From the IMG/VR virus record IMGVR_UViG_3300035180_001563, positions 58,194-122,193 of that record: 64,000 bases of DNA, one strand, 5' to 3'. Both the position numbers and the translations under genes were made by a program. The notes under the pieces are model-generated. The model was given only the letters and a program-made list of their open reading frames with translations. It was not told the DNA's origin and ran no database searches. This DNA is from a virus. Below are positions 52,870 to 61,590 of this stretch, piece after piece. Position 1 is the stretch's first letter; every line of letters starts with the position of its first letter.

Positions 52870-53781
52870 ATGGACACAATATTATTGATTGATATGAGCA
52901 ATATTCTACATAAAACGTTTTTTGTAAACGCAAAAGAGGATATTGAAACGTTAAACGCTCTTGCGTATCACACATCTCTGATCACATTAAACAAGTACCA
53001 CAAAATATATAAACCATCAAAAACTGTATTTGTGTTTGATCGTGAGAATTGGAGAAAGTGGTATACTACATCTGACTTGTGTTATTCTGGAAAAATATAT
53101 AAAGGCCAGAGAAGACAAAATATGACTCCCAGTCAACGTAAACGATATGAAACGTTTTTAGAATTCGTTAACGATTTTGAACAATTAATGAGGTCACATA
53201 CTGGAATCGCGTGCCTTGCCGCGCATGGACTCGAGGCTGACGATCTAATCAGTGGTATGGTAGAAGTATATTCAGAAGAGGATGAAGTTGTTATTGTTAC
53301 TGCTGATAAAGACATGTTACAGTTACTGAGATATCCAAATGTGCAGCTGGTGGATCCAACCACTGGAAAAAATCGAACGTTAGAGGAGTGGGATAATGAT
53401 GCTGACTTCTTTATGTTCAATAAATGTATTCGAGGAGATGTTGGTGATAATGTTCAAGCGGCTTATCCAAGGATCAGATCTACCAAAATCAAAGAAGCTT
53501 ATGATGATCCTTACAAACGTGTTAATATAATGAATGACGTATGGAAAAATCAAACAGGGAAAGAACTATCTGTTAAGGAACTGTTTGAAGAAAATGAAAT
53601 GTTAATGGATCTTTCAAAACAGCCACAATGTGTTCGTCGTAAAATATTTGAAACAATTTCCTATGAAATAGATAACACAGGACAATTTTCTCATTTCCAC
53701 TTTTTACGGTTTTTAGGCAAATATCAACTGAAAAAGGTTGCTAATCAATTAGAAACCTTTATCCCATTATTGATGGGATAA
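52870..53781 (+). CDS. rnh: RNase H / 5'-3' exonuclease (FEN family)
   Basis: 303 residues, as T4 RNase H (305). PIN/FEN active-site acids are visible in LLIDMSNILH, FDRENW, LEADDLISGM, VTADKDMLQLL and RGDVGDNV. It removes RNA primers and flaps from Okazaki fragments. The RKRYETFLEF arch region is present. It is followed by a broken HE gene 11 bases later. Confidence 0.9.
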   Translation: MDTILLIDMSNILHKTFFVNAKEDIETLNALAYHTSLITLNKYHKIYKPSKTVFVFDRENWRKWYTTSDLCYSGKIYKGQRRQNMTPSQRKRYETFLEFVNDFEQLMRSHTGIACLAAHGLEADDLISGMVEVYSEEDEVVIVTADKDMLQLLRYPNVQLVDPTTGKNRTLEEWDNDADFFMFNKCIRGDVGDNVQAAYPRIRSTKIKEAYDDPYKRVNIMNDVWKNQTGKELSVKELFEENEMLMDLSKQPQCVRRKIFETISYEIDNTGQFSHFHFLRFLGKYQLKKVANQLETFIPLLMG

Positions 53782-53792
53782 ATCACACAGAA

Positions 53793-54044
53793 GTGAAAAA
53801 TAAAAGTACAGAACAATTCATAACGGAAGCACAACTAGTCCACGATTTTAAATATGATTATTCATTAACACAATACACTCACAGTAATGTTAAAGTTGAC
53901 GTTGTCTGTCATCTTCATGGAATATTCCACATATCTCCAAATGCCCATCTGAGAGGAGAAGGGTGTAAACTATGTGGGATTCTACGACGTGGTGCAAAAA
54001 ATAATAAAACAACACAAGATTTTATAAACGTGGTAGTTCAGTAG
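53793..54044 (+). pseudogene. homing endonuclease remnant with one DUF723-type zinc module
   Basis: 83 codons from a GTG. One complete module (QLVHDFKYDYSL, VVCHLHGIF, HLRGEGCKLCG) is followed by the first residues of a second (NNKTTQDFINVVVQ), and then a stop. No nuclease domain remains before the converging membrane-protein gene. By comparison with the genes at 47816 and 54894, about three quarters is missing. It is likely a deletion relic. A short functional DNA-binding peptide cannot be excluded. Confidence 0.72.
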
Positions 54045-54056
54045 ATACTATTCTAA

Positions 54057-54551
54057 TTATGTAGCAGGTTCTACATTAGTGGTAGTATCAACCGACGGTG
54101 TAACATTCGGGGAGGATACTGGAAGGGATCCAGGTCCTGGTAAAGATGAATCTCCTCCTACTTGTGGAGGAAGACTCTTGCTAACAAACTCTCCTGCTGT
54201 TCCACCACCATGTTTTAACCATTCATTAAAACCAGCTCCACCGACTAAGTAAGTAAGATAGATTCCGAAAATATCGATCGTTAAAGCCGACCTATCCATT
54301 AAACTGATAACAACCCAGGTGGAGACAACAAGGCCTATTAAATATCCTAATTTATATGGAGACGTCCTGTTTGTTGTATAATCAACGATCAAATGTTCCC
54401 ACTGAACGGGACTATTTGGATTTTTGTCTCCTTGAACAAACAACCACACAAAAAACGCTAGAATGCATATAATGAACCATGTAGCAGTTGAAAAGGGCAA
54501 AGAGAGTAAAAAATGTCCAATACTAGACATTCCGGTGATAATTTGTTCCAT
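54057..54551 (-). CDS. membrane protein with a proline-rich tail
   Basis: 164 residues. Three hydrophobic segments: about 20-42 (STATWFIICILAFFVWLFV), 67-87 (KLGYLIGLVVSTWVVISLM) and 93-108 (DIFGIYLTYLVGGAG). A C-terminal Gly/Pro/Ser/Thr tail follows. It is the only minus-strand gene between 40.5 and 56.4 kb. I cannot assign it; size and topology would suit a holin-like protein, but no signature proves it. A CATAAATATA late-like box is just upstream, shared region with the PAAR gene. Confidence 0.6.
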   Translation of the reverse strand: MEQIITGMSSIGHFLLSLPFSTATWFIICILAFFVWLFVQGDKNPNSPVQWEHLIVDYTTNRTSPYKLGYLIGLVVSTWVVISLMDRSALTIDIFGIYLTYLVGGAGFNEWLKHGGGTAGEFVSKSLPPQVGGDSSLPGPGSLPVSSPNVTPSVDTTTNVEPAT

Positions 54552-54596
54552 TATAATGCTCCATAAATACGTTTATATTTATGCAAAAGGTTAAAA

Positions 54597-54884
54597 ATGC
54601 CATCAATTTGTAGAATTGGAGACCCATTCACATGTGGAGATACTGAAGGACATGGAAGTCCAAACGTATTTGCCAACAACATTCCAGCAACTAGAATAAA
54701 TGTAGATAAAACCAATGGACATTCGTGCTTTCCTCCTGTGGTTGTTGTTAGTGGATCTCCTAACGTATTCATCAATAATATAGAAACAGCAAGAGTTGGA
54801 GATCCCCATGAGGGTCACTGTTGTGTTTCATGTCATGGTGGTAATGTTCAATCAGGTTCTCCTAACGTATTCGTTAATAGTTGA
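54597..54884 (+). CDS. PAAR-repeat tail spike tip protein
   Basis: 95 residues. The PAAR pattern is present: MPSICRIGDPFTCGD, two GSPNVFxNNI repeats with GSPNVFVNS at the end, and His/Cys zinc ligands (GHSCFPP, GHCCVSCHGG). PAAR proteins form the sharp, zinc-held tip on the gp5-type spike (T4 gp5.4). It probably crowns the hub-lysozyme protein at 41512. It is followed 9 bases later by an HE gene. Confidence 0.88.
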   Translation: MPSICRIGDPFTCGDTEGHGSPNVFANNIPATRINVDKTNGHSCFPPVVVVSGSPNVFINNIETARVGDPHEGHCCVSCHGGNVQSGSPNVFVNS

Positions 54885-54893
54885 TTACTACAC

Positions 54894-55862
54894 ATGCCGA
54901 AAAAATTAACATCAGAACAATTCATACAAACATCAAATCTAATTCATCATAACAAATATGATTATTCTGAGGTTGTGTATGTTAACTCTAAGTCTCCAGT
55001 AACTATAATATGTCCAACCCATGGAAAGTTCACACAAACACCCAATAACCATACTATAGCAAAACAAGGATGTAAAATGTGTGGTATTAATTGTACATCA
55101 ATTAAAAATTCATTAAATACAAAAACATTCATCGAGAAGTCCAGACATATACATGGTGAATTGTATGATTATTCACAAACGATATATACACGAACTTACG
55201 ACCCCGTAAATATCATATGTCCTTCTCATGGTATATTTTCAGTAGTAGCCAAGGAACATACTTCTGTCAAGCACAAACGTGGATGTCCAGAATGTAGTAG
55301 AATTTCATATAGAAACAAAAGGCAAAAAGTGTTGAGTGACTTTATAGCTGATGCTACAAGTATTCATGGAAACATATACGATTATTCACAAGTTGAATAT
55401 AATACTACATTTGAGAAGGTTTCTGTAATATGTGCAAAACACGGACCTTTCTGGGTTCCTCCAAACGCTCATGTGTCTGGAAAAACTGGTTGTCCGAAAT
55501 GTAATATGTCAAAAGGTGAAAGATTAATAAAACAAAGACTCGAGCAATTCGGAATATCATTTCAACAACAAAAAACCTTCGAAACGTGTGTTAATGATAT
55601 CACAAATAAAAAACTCCGTTTTGATTTCTATTTAACAAAGCAAAACATATTAATAGAATATGATGGTGAATCTCATTTTACACCCGTAAAGTTTAATGGT
55701 ATGACAGAAGAACAGTCAATCTCGGAATATATGAGAGGACAGTACAGAGACATTCTCAAAAATAACTGGTCAATTGAAAATAACATATATTTAATTCGCA
55801 TCCCCTACTATATACCAAAAGAAGACTTCGATAATATATTCAAAGAACTTTCGTGTATATAA
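54894..55862 (+). CDS. homing endonuclease with three DUF723-type zinc modules
   Basis: 322 residues. Modules start at LIHHNKYDYSEV, HIHGELYDYSQT and SIHGNIYDYSQV, each with C-x2-HG and GC-x2-C knuckles, spanning about 1-205. The nuclease is the EYDGESHF type: KGERLIKQRLEQFGI, LRFDFYLTKQNILIEYDG, then a long helix YMRGQYRDILKNNWSIENN. It is close in build to the gene at 23453. It sits between the PAAR gene and a small virion-type gene. Confidence 0.83.
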   Translation: MPKKLTSEQFIQTSNLIHHNKYDYSEVVYVNSKSPVTIICPTHGKFTQTPNNHTIAKQGCKMCGINCTSIKNSLNTKTFIEKSRHIHGELYDYSQTIYTRTYDPVNIICPSHGIFSVVAKEHTSVKHKRGCPECSRISYRNKRQKVLSDFIADATSIHGNIYDYSQVEYNTTFEKVSVICAKHGPFWVPPNAHVSGKTGCPKCNMSKGERLIKQRLEQFGISFQQQKTFETCVNDITNKKLRFDFYLTKQNILIEYDGESHFTPVKFNGMTEEQSISEYMRGQYRDILKNNWSIENNIYLIRIPYYIPKEDFDNIFKELSCI

Positions 55863-55897
55863 TACGATTGGTCTCCCTCAATTTTTGATATGTAAAT

Positions 55898-55922
55898 AAA
55901 GTTGTGATTAAACACAACTTTT
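55898..55922 (+). terminator. possible terminator hairpin
   Basis: The stem AAAGTTGTG / CACAACTTT has a six-base loop and a short T run, 36 bases past the HE stop. It overlaps a TAAATAAAG late-like box and precedes the next ribosome site. Confidence 0.5.
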
Positions 55923-55936
55923 ATAGGAGATTCAAA

Positions 55937-56371
55937 ATGAAGGGAAAATACAGACATTTGGAGTGGTTGGAATTAGAAGGTGGTATCATGACAGAATGTG
56001 CTATCATGAAAAGATCAAACGATGGACATACGTGGTTTTTCCCTGTGTCTCCACTCGATACAGTTGACAAACAAAGATTGTTAAATGTACTTAAAAACCG
56101 TAACTCTGAGCTGTATGAACTTTGGGATCTCATGTCTCAAATTACTCTCGGAAATGGTATTAATGCATTAACATATTTTAACCAACTTGTTAAAGTTAGA
56201 ACACCATCTGGTCAGATTGTTCCTTTTGGAAGTGGACGTTTTGGTGCTCCTACAGCTCCAAACCCTTACGGAAACCAAACAGAATTATCCGATAATCTTT
56301 CAGATAATTCTGATCAACTTAGTGAGGCAGTTGCTGTTGCTAAGGCAGGACGTGGTAGAACTGGACGTTGA
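55937..56371 (+). CDS. hypothetical protein, 144 aa
   Basis: Starts at the ATG with AGGAGA (55937); an earlier in-frame start would run through the hairpin. Not recognised. A beta-rich first part (KYRHLEWLELEGGIMTECAI, TWFFPVSPLDTVDKQRL) precedes a helical part (RNSELYELWDLMSQITLGNG). A Ser/Asp-rich and Gly/Arg tail ends AGRGRTGR. A strong bidirectional terminator follows. Confidence 0.65.
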   Translation: MKGKYRHLEWLELEGGIMTECAIMKRSNDGHTWFFPVSPLDTVDKQRLLNVLKNRNSELYELWDLMSQITLGNGINALTYFNQLVKVRTPSGQIVPFGSGRFGAPTAPNPYGNQTELSDNLSDNSDQLSEAVAVAKAGRGRTGR

Positions 56372-56385
56372 CATTTTCAACAGAC

Positions 56386-56419
56386 AAAATAAAACCGCCT
56401 TCGGGCGGTTTTATTTTTT
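56386..56419. terminator. bidirectional rho-independent terminator
   Basis: AAAACCGCC ttcg GGCGGTTTT flanked by A-rich and T-rich runs, between two converging genes. The stop codon of the minus-strand HE gene lies inside the right arm. Confidence 0.9.
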
Positions 56420-58105
56420 CCATATATCAAATCTTATAGTACCACAATCCCATAACTTATGGTATCCTCGTTCTTTCATAATTTCAAATTCTGTTTTGTT
56501 TGGATCAAACCCCAGGCTTACTAAATTTGATTTTTTAAAATTGTATCTGTACAATCTAGCAACTTTTTGAGTTTGTATATACCAATAATTTGGTTTACTG
56601 TATGATGTTAGTGTAAAACCAAGCTGTTCATATAAGTTGCCTGTAGACCACCGTCTATCCGCATAACTATATATGTGCGTCCAATTATGATTTTTCTTGA
56701 AGTGTGTTAATAATTTTCCGGCGGCCCCTCGGACTACATATTTTGAATTGGTTGCAAATCTATTTAACTCCCAACTTCCATCTCCATTTATTTTATTTTT
56801 TCCGCCTTTTAGGTGGGATGGAGCTGAAAATGTCATAACTGCAATCAATTCTTCATCAAAAAACAAACCTAAAGATACTTTTGCTTTGTCTGCTCCTTGT
56901 ATATGAAACTGATTCAAAAACGAATTCTTTTGATATGCTTCTATGCTTCTTATATTACACTGTCTCGCATTGATTCTCAAAGAATTAGAGTGCTCTAATA
57001 TGTGTGATATCTTTGACTTTACTGTCTCTGGAGAGTTAATCCATTCATCTTCAAATATTGTTAATAATTTGTAACCACGCTCTCTACACTTTTCTAATTT
57101 TTTAACATGATAATATCTATCATCTTTAACAGCATCCGAGTGCCAATATAACCCACAATATTCGATTGCTATCTTGTGGTTGGGAATAACGATATCAAGT
57201 TCTTGTGGATGTATTATTTGTCTGTCACATATGATAATATCTTCTCCTACAATAGAACGAACAAATTGTTCAACTTGTTGTTCACCTGCTGACCTGTATT
57301 TTGTGGGAAAACTAACACTTTGTGATTTAATTAATTTTTCAAATGTATCCTTACCTATACCAAATGTTGAACATATTTCTGTTAAAGACATATTATTAAC
57401 CATATTTGTTAAAATATCTTTAACATCATCATCATTTTTCAAGTCATTAAATTCAGCAGATAATCGGATGTCAGTCCCTTCTGTTTTAATCCCCCACATC
57501 TTTACATGTTTGCGAAGATATCCAGTACTAACTCCAACCAATTTCCCTATATGGGTAAGCGGGATTCGTTTGTTGTAATATAAATCTTCAACAACCTGTT
57601 TCGTTAAAGGATATTGAGCATTTTTTTGTGACAGTAAACTCTTTCCAGTTGAGCTGTTGTGTAGTGTAATATCATGTAATTTACATAAAGACACAACCAT
57701 ACTTTGACCACAATCTAAAGCTTTCATGATATTAGATTGAGTGATGTGTTCATTCACTAAATCAACAAAACTTGCTTTATTAATAGCGATTAAATAATTT
57801 TTATATGACAGTTCTTTAAATTTAACTGGTTTTCGTATTTTATGTTTGTTCAACACTGTAACGATGGGTTGAGTTGACGTTCCAACCCTAGACGCAATTT
57901 CGGTTATACTTAAATCTTGTGTATACCATTGTATTACTTGTTGTTCATCTATCGAGCACTTGCGTGGTTTTGCAGGTTTCCATACATTGTTTTTCTGTAA
58001 CAACCACCTTATCTTATCCACTGAACAGTCGTGTTCACGTGCAAGAATTTTTAGTTGTTTTCCGTTTTGGTAATCTTCAATGATTTGATGTGTTTGTGAT
58101 TCCAT
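56411..58105 (-). CDS. Vsr-like homing endonuclease with HTH array and RBS-sequestering leader
   Basis: 564 residues. The N-terminal half is a chain of helix-turn-helix units: KQLKILAREHDCSVDKIRWL, LSITEIASRVGTSTQPIVTV, IPLTHIGKLVGVSTGYLRKH, MSLTEICSTFGIGKDTFEKL. The nuclease has AGEQQVEQFVRSI, PQELDIVIP, IAIEYCGLYWHSD and FEDEW. The C-terminal module has ARQCNIRS, NQFHIQGAD, ELIAVMTFSAP, GAAGKLLTHFKKNHNW, SYADRRWSTGNLYEQLGF and KLWDCG. The ribosome site and start codon lie in one arm of a perfect inverted repeat. It is inserted in a fibre-gene region. Confidence 0.87.
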   Translation of the reverse strand: MESQTHQIIEDYQNGKQLKILAREHDCSVDKIRWLLQKNNVWKPAKPRKCSIDEQQVIQWYTQDLSITEIASRVGTSTQPIVTVLNKHKIRKPVKFKELSYKNYLIAINKASFVDLVNEHITQSNIMKALDCGQSMVVSLCKLHDITLHNSSTGKSLLSQKNAQYPLTKQVVEDLYYNKRIPLTHIGKLVGVSTGYLRKHVKMWGIKTEGTDIRLSAEFNDLKNDDDVKDILTNMVNNMSLTEICSTFGIGKDTFEKLIKSQSVSFPTKYRSAGEQQVEQFVRSIVGEDIIICDRQIIHPQELDIVIPNHKIAIEYCGLYWHSDAVKDDRYYHVKKLEKCRERGYKLLTIFEDEWINSPETVKSKISHILEHSNSLRINARQCNIRSIEAYQKNSFLNQFHIQGADKAKVSLGLFFDEELIAVMTFSAPSHLKGGKNKINGDGSWELNRFATNSKYVVRGAAGKLLTHFKKNHNWTHIYSYADRRWSTGNLYEQLGFTLTSYSKPNYWYIQTQKVARLYRYNFKKSNLVSLGFDPNKTEFEIMKERGYHKLWDCGTIRFDIWKK

Positions 58106-58166
58106 GTAATATTTACTCCTGTGTAGTTTATTTATTTTTGTTCACACAGGAGTAAATATTACATGG
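58102..58166 (-). promoter_or_regulatory. perfect 23-bp inverted repeat hiding RBS and start, late-like box in the loop
   Basis: Arms 58102-58124 and 58144-58166 are exact reverse complements; the loop is 19 bases. On the minus strand the 3' arm carries AGGAG and the ATG of the HE gene, so read-through mRNA would fold and block translation. The loop reads AAATAAATAAAC, close to the late box. A transcript starting there would lack the 5' arm and be translatable. Confidence 0.7.
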
Positions 58167-58175
58167 ATTTAAAGG

Positions 58176-59267
58176 TTATGCAGTGCTTCTGGCTACCTGA
58201 ATAATAAGGGTATATATAATAGTTAAGGTTCTATTCTGACTCTTGCGAACAGGACTGAATATCAAATGAGTTAAAAGTCGTTCTCCCTCTAAGTTGGAGT
58301 CTGTTGTATTATTTTGTAATCCAGCACCTTGCCCAGTAACAGCAGTTTCAACTGCTAAATATCCAACCAAAGAATTAAACATCCAGTTTGGTGGAGGATT
58401 TACTGTATCGACGACAACAGTGGAGGTTGAACCAACAGAATTGGAAACGAATCGAAGAGCACCATAAGTATTCACAGTACCAGAAGTATTTGAAATTTGT
58501 GCTATACAACCCGACATTGTTCCTGGAACATTAAGTATTTCTATCAAGTCACTGTACAACAATTCACCACCCACACCTGAACCAGTACCTGTATTAAAAG
58601 TTATAACTTGCTTTGTTCCACTATCTACAGTAATACTGAAAGTATATACGGTGTTTTGAGTAAGTCCAGTTACGCTTGTATCAAACTTAGTCCCCACATT
58701 AATATCCTGATAACCTGCAGTATTAATTAACGAAGACCCAGAAGTAAATAAACCAATTTCATCAAACACGAACGCATCTTGAGGATTTTCTGAAGGTGGT
58801 AATTGGTCAGTGATTGTTTGACCTGATGGTTCAAATGGATTAAGTGTACATGTAATAACAACTGAAGATGTTAACCCATTATCTTGACTAACTACTGAAT
58901 TCTTTGATGGGTCATTTGTAGGATCAGAGCCCGGTCCAGTTCCATCTAATAAACTTATTTCATCAACAACTTCAGAGTATGTTTCGTTATATAATTGGGA
59001 TCTCCATCCCGCAGTATCAGGAGCTTGTCCATCGTTTGGTGTTTTATAGGCAATTTGTCCTGCGGCATTTATAATAGTTCCACCATTTCCAAAAGCCATT
59101 CTATATACGTATGAATTATTTTCGTGAGCCAAGGCTCTGGAGATAATTCGAGATAAATTTTGAGGATGTACAGCGTTAGTTTCATCTACATGAACTTGAC
59201 CCAAGTCATCAATAATTTTAGCGTGTCCCAATACACTCACTGGAAGGGAATATTCATTTATTTTCAT
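58176..59267 (-). CDS. tail fibre or baseplate-attached virion protein
   Basis: 363 residues. The N-terminal part (YVYRMAFGNGGTIINAAGQI, AGWRSQLYNETYSEVVDEIS) resembles structural proteins of marine T4-like phages. The middle includes an Fn3-like strand set (TGLTQNTVYTFSITVDSGTK). The C-terminus RTLTIIYTLIIQVARS is a hydrophobic strand, perhaps the trimer core. A perfect late box and a ribosome site precede it. The exact place in the virion is not known. Confidence 0.6.
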   Translation of the reverse strand: MKINEYSLPVSVLGHAKIIDDLGQVHVDETNAVHPQNLSRIISRALAHENNSYVYRMAFGNGGTIINAAGQIAYKTPNDGQAPDTAGWRSQLYNETYSEVVDEISLLDGTGPGSDPTNDPSKNSVVSQDNGLTSSVVITCTLNPFEPSGQTITDQLPPSENPQDAFVFDEIGLFTSGSSLINTAGYQDINVGTKFDTSVTGLTQNTVYTFSITVDSGTKQVITFNTGTGSGVGGELLYSDLIEILNVPGTMSGCIAQISNTSGTVNTYGALRFVSNSVGSTSTVVVDTVNPPPNWMFNSLVGYLAVETAVTGQGAGLQNNTTDSNLEGERLLTHLIFSPVRKSQNRTLTIIYTLIIQVARSTA

Positions 59268-59301
59268 CTAAACTGCTCCATATACTTTTAGTGTTGTTTT
59301 G

Positions 59302-59309
59302 TATTTATA
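59302..59309 (-). promoter_or_regulatory. late promoter TATAAATA before the fibre-type gene
   Basis: Perfect TATAAATA on the minus strand, 35 bases before the ATG at 59267. Confidence 0.6.
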
Positions 59310-59333
59310 AATTTAACGTTGAAAGAAACATCA

Positions 59334-59367
59334 CAAAAAGAAAGGTGAAATTCGATGAATTTCACCC
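59334..59367 (-). terminator. rho-independent terminator
   Basis: GGTGAAATTC / GAATTTCACC with a three-base loop, then TTTCTTTTT on the minus strand, 27 bases past the stop of the 59394-59996 gene. Confidence 0.8.
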
Positions 59368-59393
59368 TTGCTTATACCTCTGCACCAATAATT

Positions 59394-59996
59394 TCATTTT
59401 AAAGAAAAGTTGTTAACTTCTCCTCCAGTCTGTAGAGTTCTGCTCTTTGCGTTCCATTCACTCTTAAACATCAATAAACGAGTTGAATAATCTTCAAACA
59501 CAGTCCAAACATTACCTTCAGCTAACACTTGACCCTGATCGTTTGTGATAAAAAACACTTCAGATAATTTTTTCTTAAGAGCATAGAACATTGTACTTGC
59601 ATATGCTGCTCCTGTTCCATGTTGAACCATAAATGTTGCAAACTGTTTACGAGTTGCAGAAGGATTATCCTGTAAGAACTTTCTAGCTTGAACTGCTTGC
59701 TCTCCACGAGAAGTTTCTTTCTTCTTAGCAGCATCAGCTCCTAGTTTAATTGTTCCTTGTTTTCTTTCAGTCGGCTTCTGTGTTTTCTTGTGTTGAGGAG
59801 CAACTTCATCACCCTCTTCTTCATGGGACTCTTTCCCCTTTCCAATAATCTTATCTGGATTAAAATCTTTAACCTTGACACCTCGTTTGGCCAAATCTTT
59901 GTCAGCTTTTGCTACAAGTGCACGTTCAGAAGGAGAGAGATCTTCATCATCTTCCCACTCGGACAACATTTGGTATTTTGTATTATTTGCATTCAT
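59394..59996 (-). CDS. hypothetical protein, 200 aa, charged with an HTH-like centre
   Basis: Not recognised. Residues 1-100 are highly charged and disordered (WEDDEDLSPSERALVAKADK, KESHEEEGDEVAPQHKKTQK). The centre (RGEQAVQARKFLQDNPSATR, KQFATFMVQHGTGAAYASTM) looks like a winged-helix or HTH unit. The C-terminus EGNVWTVFEDYSTRLLMFKS is beta-rich. It lies among fibre genes; it could be a fibre-assembly or transcription factor, with no direct proof. Confidence 0.6.
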   Translation of the reverse strand: MNANNTKYQMLSEWEDDEDLSPSERALVAKADKDLAKRGVKVKDFNPDKIIGKGKESHEEEGDEVAPQHKKTQKPTERKQGTIKLGADAAKKKETSRGEQAVQARKFLQDNPSATRKQFATFMVQHGTGAAYASTMFYALKKKLSEVFFITNDQGQVLAEGNVWTVFEDYSTRLLMFKSEWNAKSRTLQTGGEVNNFSLK

Positions 59997-60016
59997 ATGT
60001 TTTCTCCTACTTGTTA

Positions 60017-60229
60017 TTATCCAACAACACGAGCATTACCTGCTCTTGCTGATGAAAAGTTAATTGTTAGTGTGTTATTACTTGTTGTTACTACGTTTAG
60101 AGGAAGAATTTTTTCCAACACTCCATTATCATGAACATACACATCACAACCAACCAACGGGTTATTGAGATTGTGATTGATCGTCCATGTTGTAGAAGCA
60201 GAAATCTGTGTGTGATTAAAAAAAACCAT
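60017..60229 (-). CDS. mini fibre protein, single TTWTxxHNL domain
   Basis: 70 residues, made of one beta-type domain: ISASTTWTINHNLNNPLVGC, VYVHDNGVLEKILPLNVV, TLTINFSSARAGNARVV. The same plan recurs in the next genes and in the gene at 63496. Likely a trimeric virion or fibre-tip module. Ribosome site GGAGA upstream. Confidence 0.62.
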   Translation of the reverse strand: MVFFNHTQISASTTWTINHNLNNPLVGCDVYVHDNGVLEKILPLNVVTTSNNTLTINFSSARAGNARVVG

Positions 60230-60240
60230 TCATAATCTCC

Positions 60241-60468
60241 TTAGACGATCTTGGCACGGCCAGTCTGTGCTGTAGAAAAAACAACGTTAACATTGTTTGA
60301 ATCTACAACTTGAACTTCAAGCGGAATGACCTTAGTCCATACAGACGACACATTCAAATAACAATCGACAACAGGAGTGATTGTTTTCAAGTTGTGGTTG
60401 ATTGCCCAAGTGGTAGCAGGTGTTGTTTGCTCAAAGTAAAACGTGTTTAATATAGTTTTAAGTCCCAT
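60241..60468 (-). CDS. mini fibre protein, single TTWxxxHNL domain
   Basis: 75 residues: TTPATTWAINHNLKTITPVV, SSVWTKVIPLEVQVVDSNNV, NVVFSTAQTGRAKIV. A paralogue of the gene 11 bases downstream, probably in one transcription unit with it. Likely virion function by domain type. Ribosome site GGAGA. Confidence 0.62.
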   Translation of the reverse strand: MGLKTILNTFYFEQTTPATTWAINHNLKTITPVVDCYLNVSSVWTKVIPLEVQVVDSNNVNVVFSTAQTGRAKIV

Positions 60469-60480
60469 TTTATTTCTCCA

Positions 60481-61113
60481 TTACACTAATCTAGCTGTTC
60501 CAGCTGTTGGGGTTGAGAATGTGATTGTGACTTGGAACGCATCATCAACTGTAATTCTTGATGGTTGAATTTCAGCACCCATTGAATCAAATACTCTAAC
60601 TGTTGGTACATAGCCAAGCCAATGCCGTACAACCCAAGTGCTTGATGGAGTACTTTGGGTAAATTCATAAGCGTATTGTGGTGTAATTAACCCACTATAA
60701 TACACATCTGAACCGTACATACAAACTGCGGTGCCTGTCGTAGCGTTCCCCAAACTAACTTGAACGGTATTATCATCTACATAAGAAACATCCTGTGGAA
60801 TAATCTGATATCCATTCGTGTCATAAACCTGAACCATTGGATATAAAGGAGTATTTGTTGAATATGTTGTAGTTGCAAAGTTGTGAGAAACAGTCCAAGT
60901 TGTAGAACTGGAACTTTGTGAGTGCACATACGTATCATGTGAAGGACCTAAAGGAATCCAAATGAGAGATCCTGTGTTTACACAAATCCAAACTCGCTTG
61001 TTTTTAAAAGCCACACGTCCTTCTATCGGAGTCAAAGGAAATGCTGACTCCGTTTGGAGAGAAGCTTGTTGAGCTTGGTTATCGTTAAGGTCCAAGTCGC
61101 CATATAATTTCAT
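60481..61113 (-). CDS. fibre-type protein with two TTWxVxHNF/WL domains
   Basis: 210 residues. The N-terminal segment MKLYGDLDLNDNQAQQASLQ with VAFKNKRVWICVNT is a fibre lead sequence shared with the next gene upstream. Two copies of the recurring domain follow: SSSTTWTVSHNFATTT (about 70-138) and TPSSTWVVRHWLGYVPTVRV (about 153-210). It would be a short tail-fibre or baseplate appendage. Its start lies 16 bases after the 61130 gene stop. Confidence 0.65.
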   Translation of the reverse strand: MKLYGDLDLNDNQAQQASLQTESAFPLTPIEGRVAFKNKRVWICVNTGSLIWIPLGPSHDTYVHSQSSSSTTWTVSHNFATTTYSTNTPLYPMVQVYDTNGYQIIPQDVSYVDDNTVQVSLGNATTGTAVCMYGSDVYYSGLITPQYAYEFTQSTPSSTWVVRHWLGYVPTVRVFDSMGAEIQPSRITVDDAFQVTITFSTPTAGTARLV

Positions 61114-61129
61114 CGTACTATCCTTTACA

Positions 61130-61540
61130 TTAAGCTACTGGGTACACTGTAGTATCTCCAAACATCACAACAACACGCCCAGTTTCAGGAGAACCAAAAC
61201 TAATACTAACTGTATTATTATCAGTAGGAGTAATTTCTCCAGGGATCAACATATTACCGGTTGTGTCATACACTTGAACAAGCGGACTACCTGTATTTAA
61301 GTTATGAACAACGGTCCACGTTGCTGATGCTGTTTCTTGATCGTGAATTGCTGTATTGTTCATTGATGTTAAAGGAACCCATGCTGGTACATTTGAGACG
61401 ACCTCAACACAAATCCAAACACGTTTCCCAACATAGGCGATACGTCCTACTACTGGTGGATTTGGAAAAGTTAACTCTTCTTGCAAAGCCATTCTCTGCA
61501 TTTGATTGTTATTAAAGTCAAGGTCTCCATACGATTTCAT
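61130..61540 (-). CDS. fibre-type protein with lead sequence and one domain
   Basis: 136 residues. MKSYGDLDFNNNQMQRMALQ and GRIAYVGKRVWICVEVVS match the start of the 60481 protein, so the two genes are paralogues. One recurring domain follows: TASATWTVVHNLNTGSPLVQ, VYDTTGNMLIPGEITP, TVSISFGSPETGRVVVMFGD. A perfect late box lies upstream. It is the first of four consecutive small fibre genes. Confidence 0.65.
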   Translation of the reverse strand: MKSYGDLDFNNNQMQRMALQEELTFPNPPVVGRIAYVGKRVWICVEVVSNVPAWVPLTSMNNTAIHDQETASATWTVVHNLNTGSPLVQVYDTTGNMLIPGEITPTDNNTVSISFGSPETGRVVVMFGDTTVYPVA

Positions 61541-61582
61541 TTGAACAGACTCCTAAATTGATATGATGTAATTTCATGCATG

Positions 61583-61590
61583 TATTTATA
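61583..61590 (-). promoter_or_regulatory. late promoter TATAAATA before the mini fibre gene array
   Basis: Perfect TATAAATA on the minus strand, 43 bases before the ATG at 61540, behind the HE gene stop. Confidence 0.62.

Noticed and set aside
54551-54818. Minus-strand open frames over the PAAR gene
   Set aside because: The plus-strand PAAR protein has clear repeats and zinc ligands; the reverse frames show nothing.
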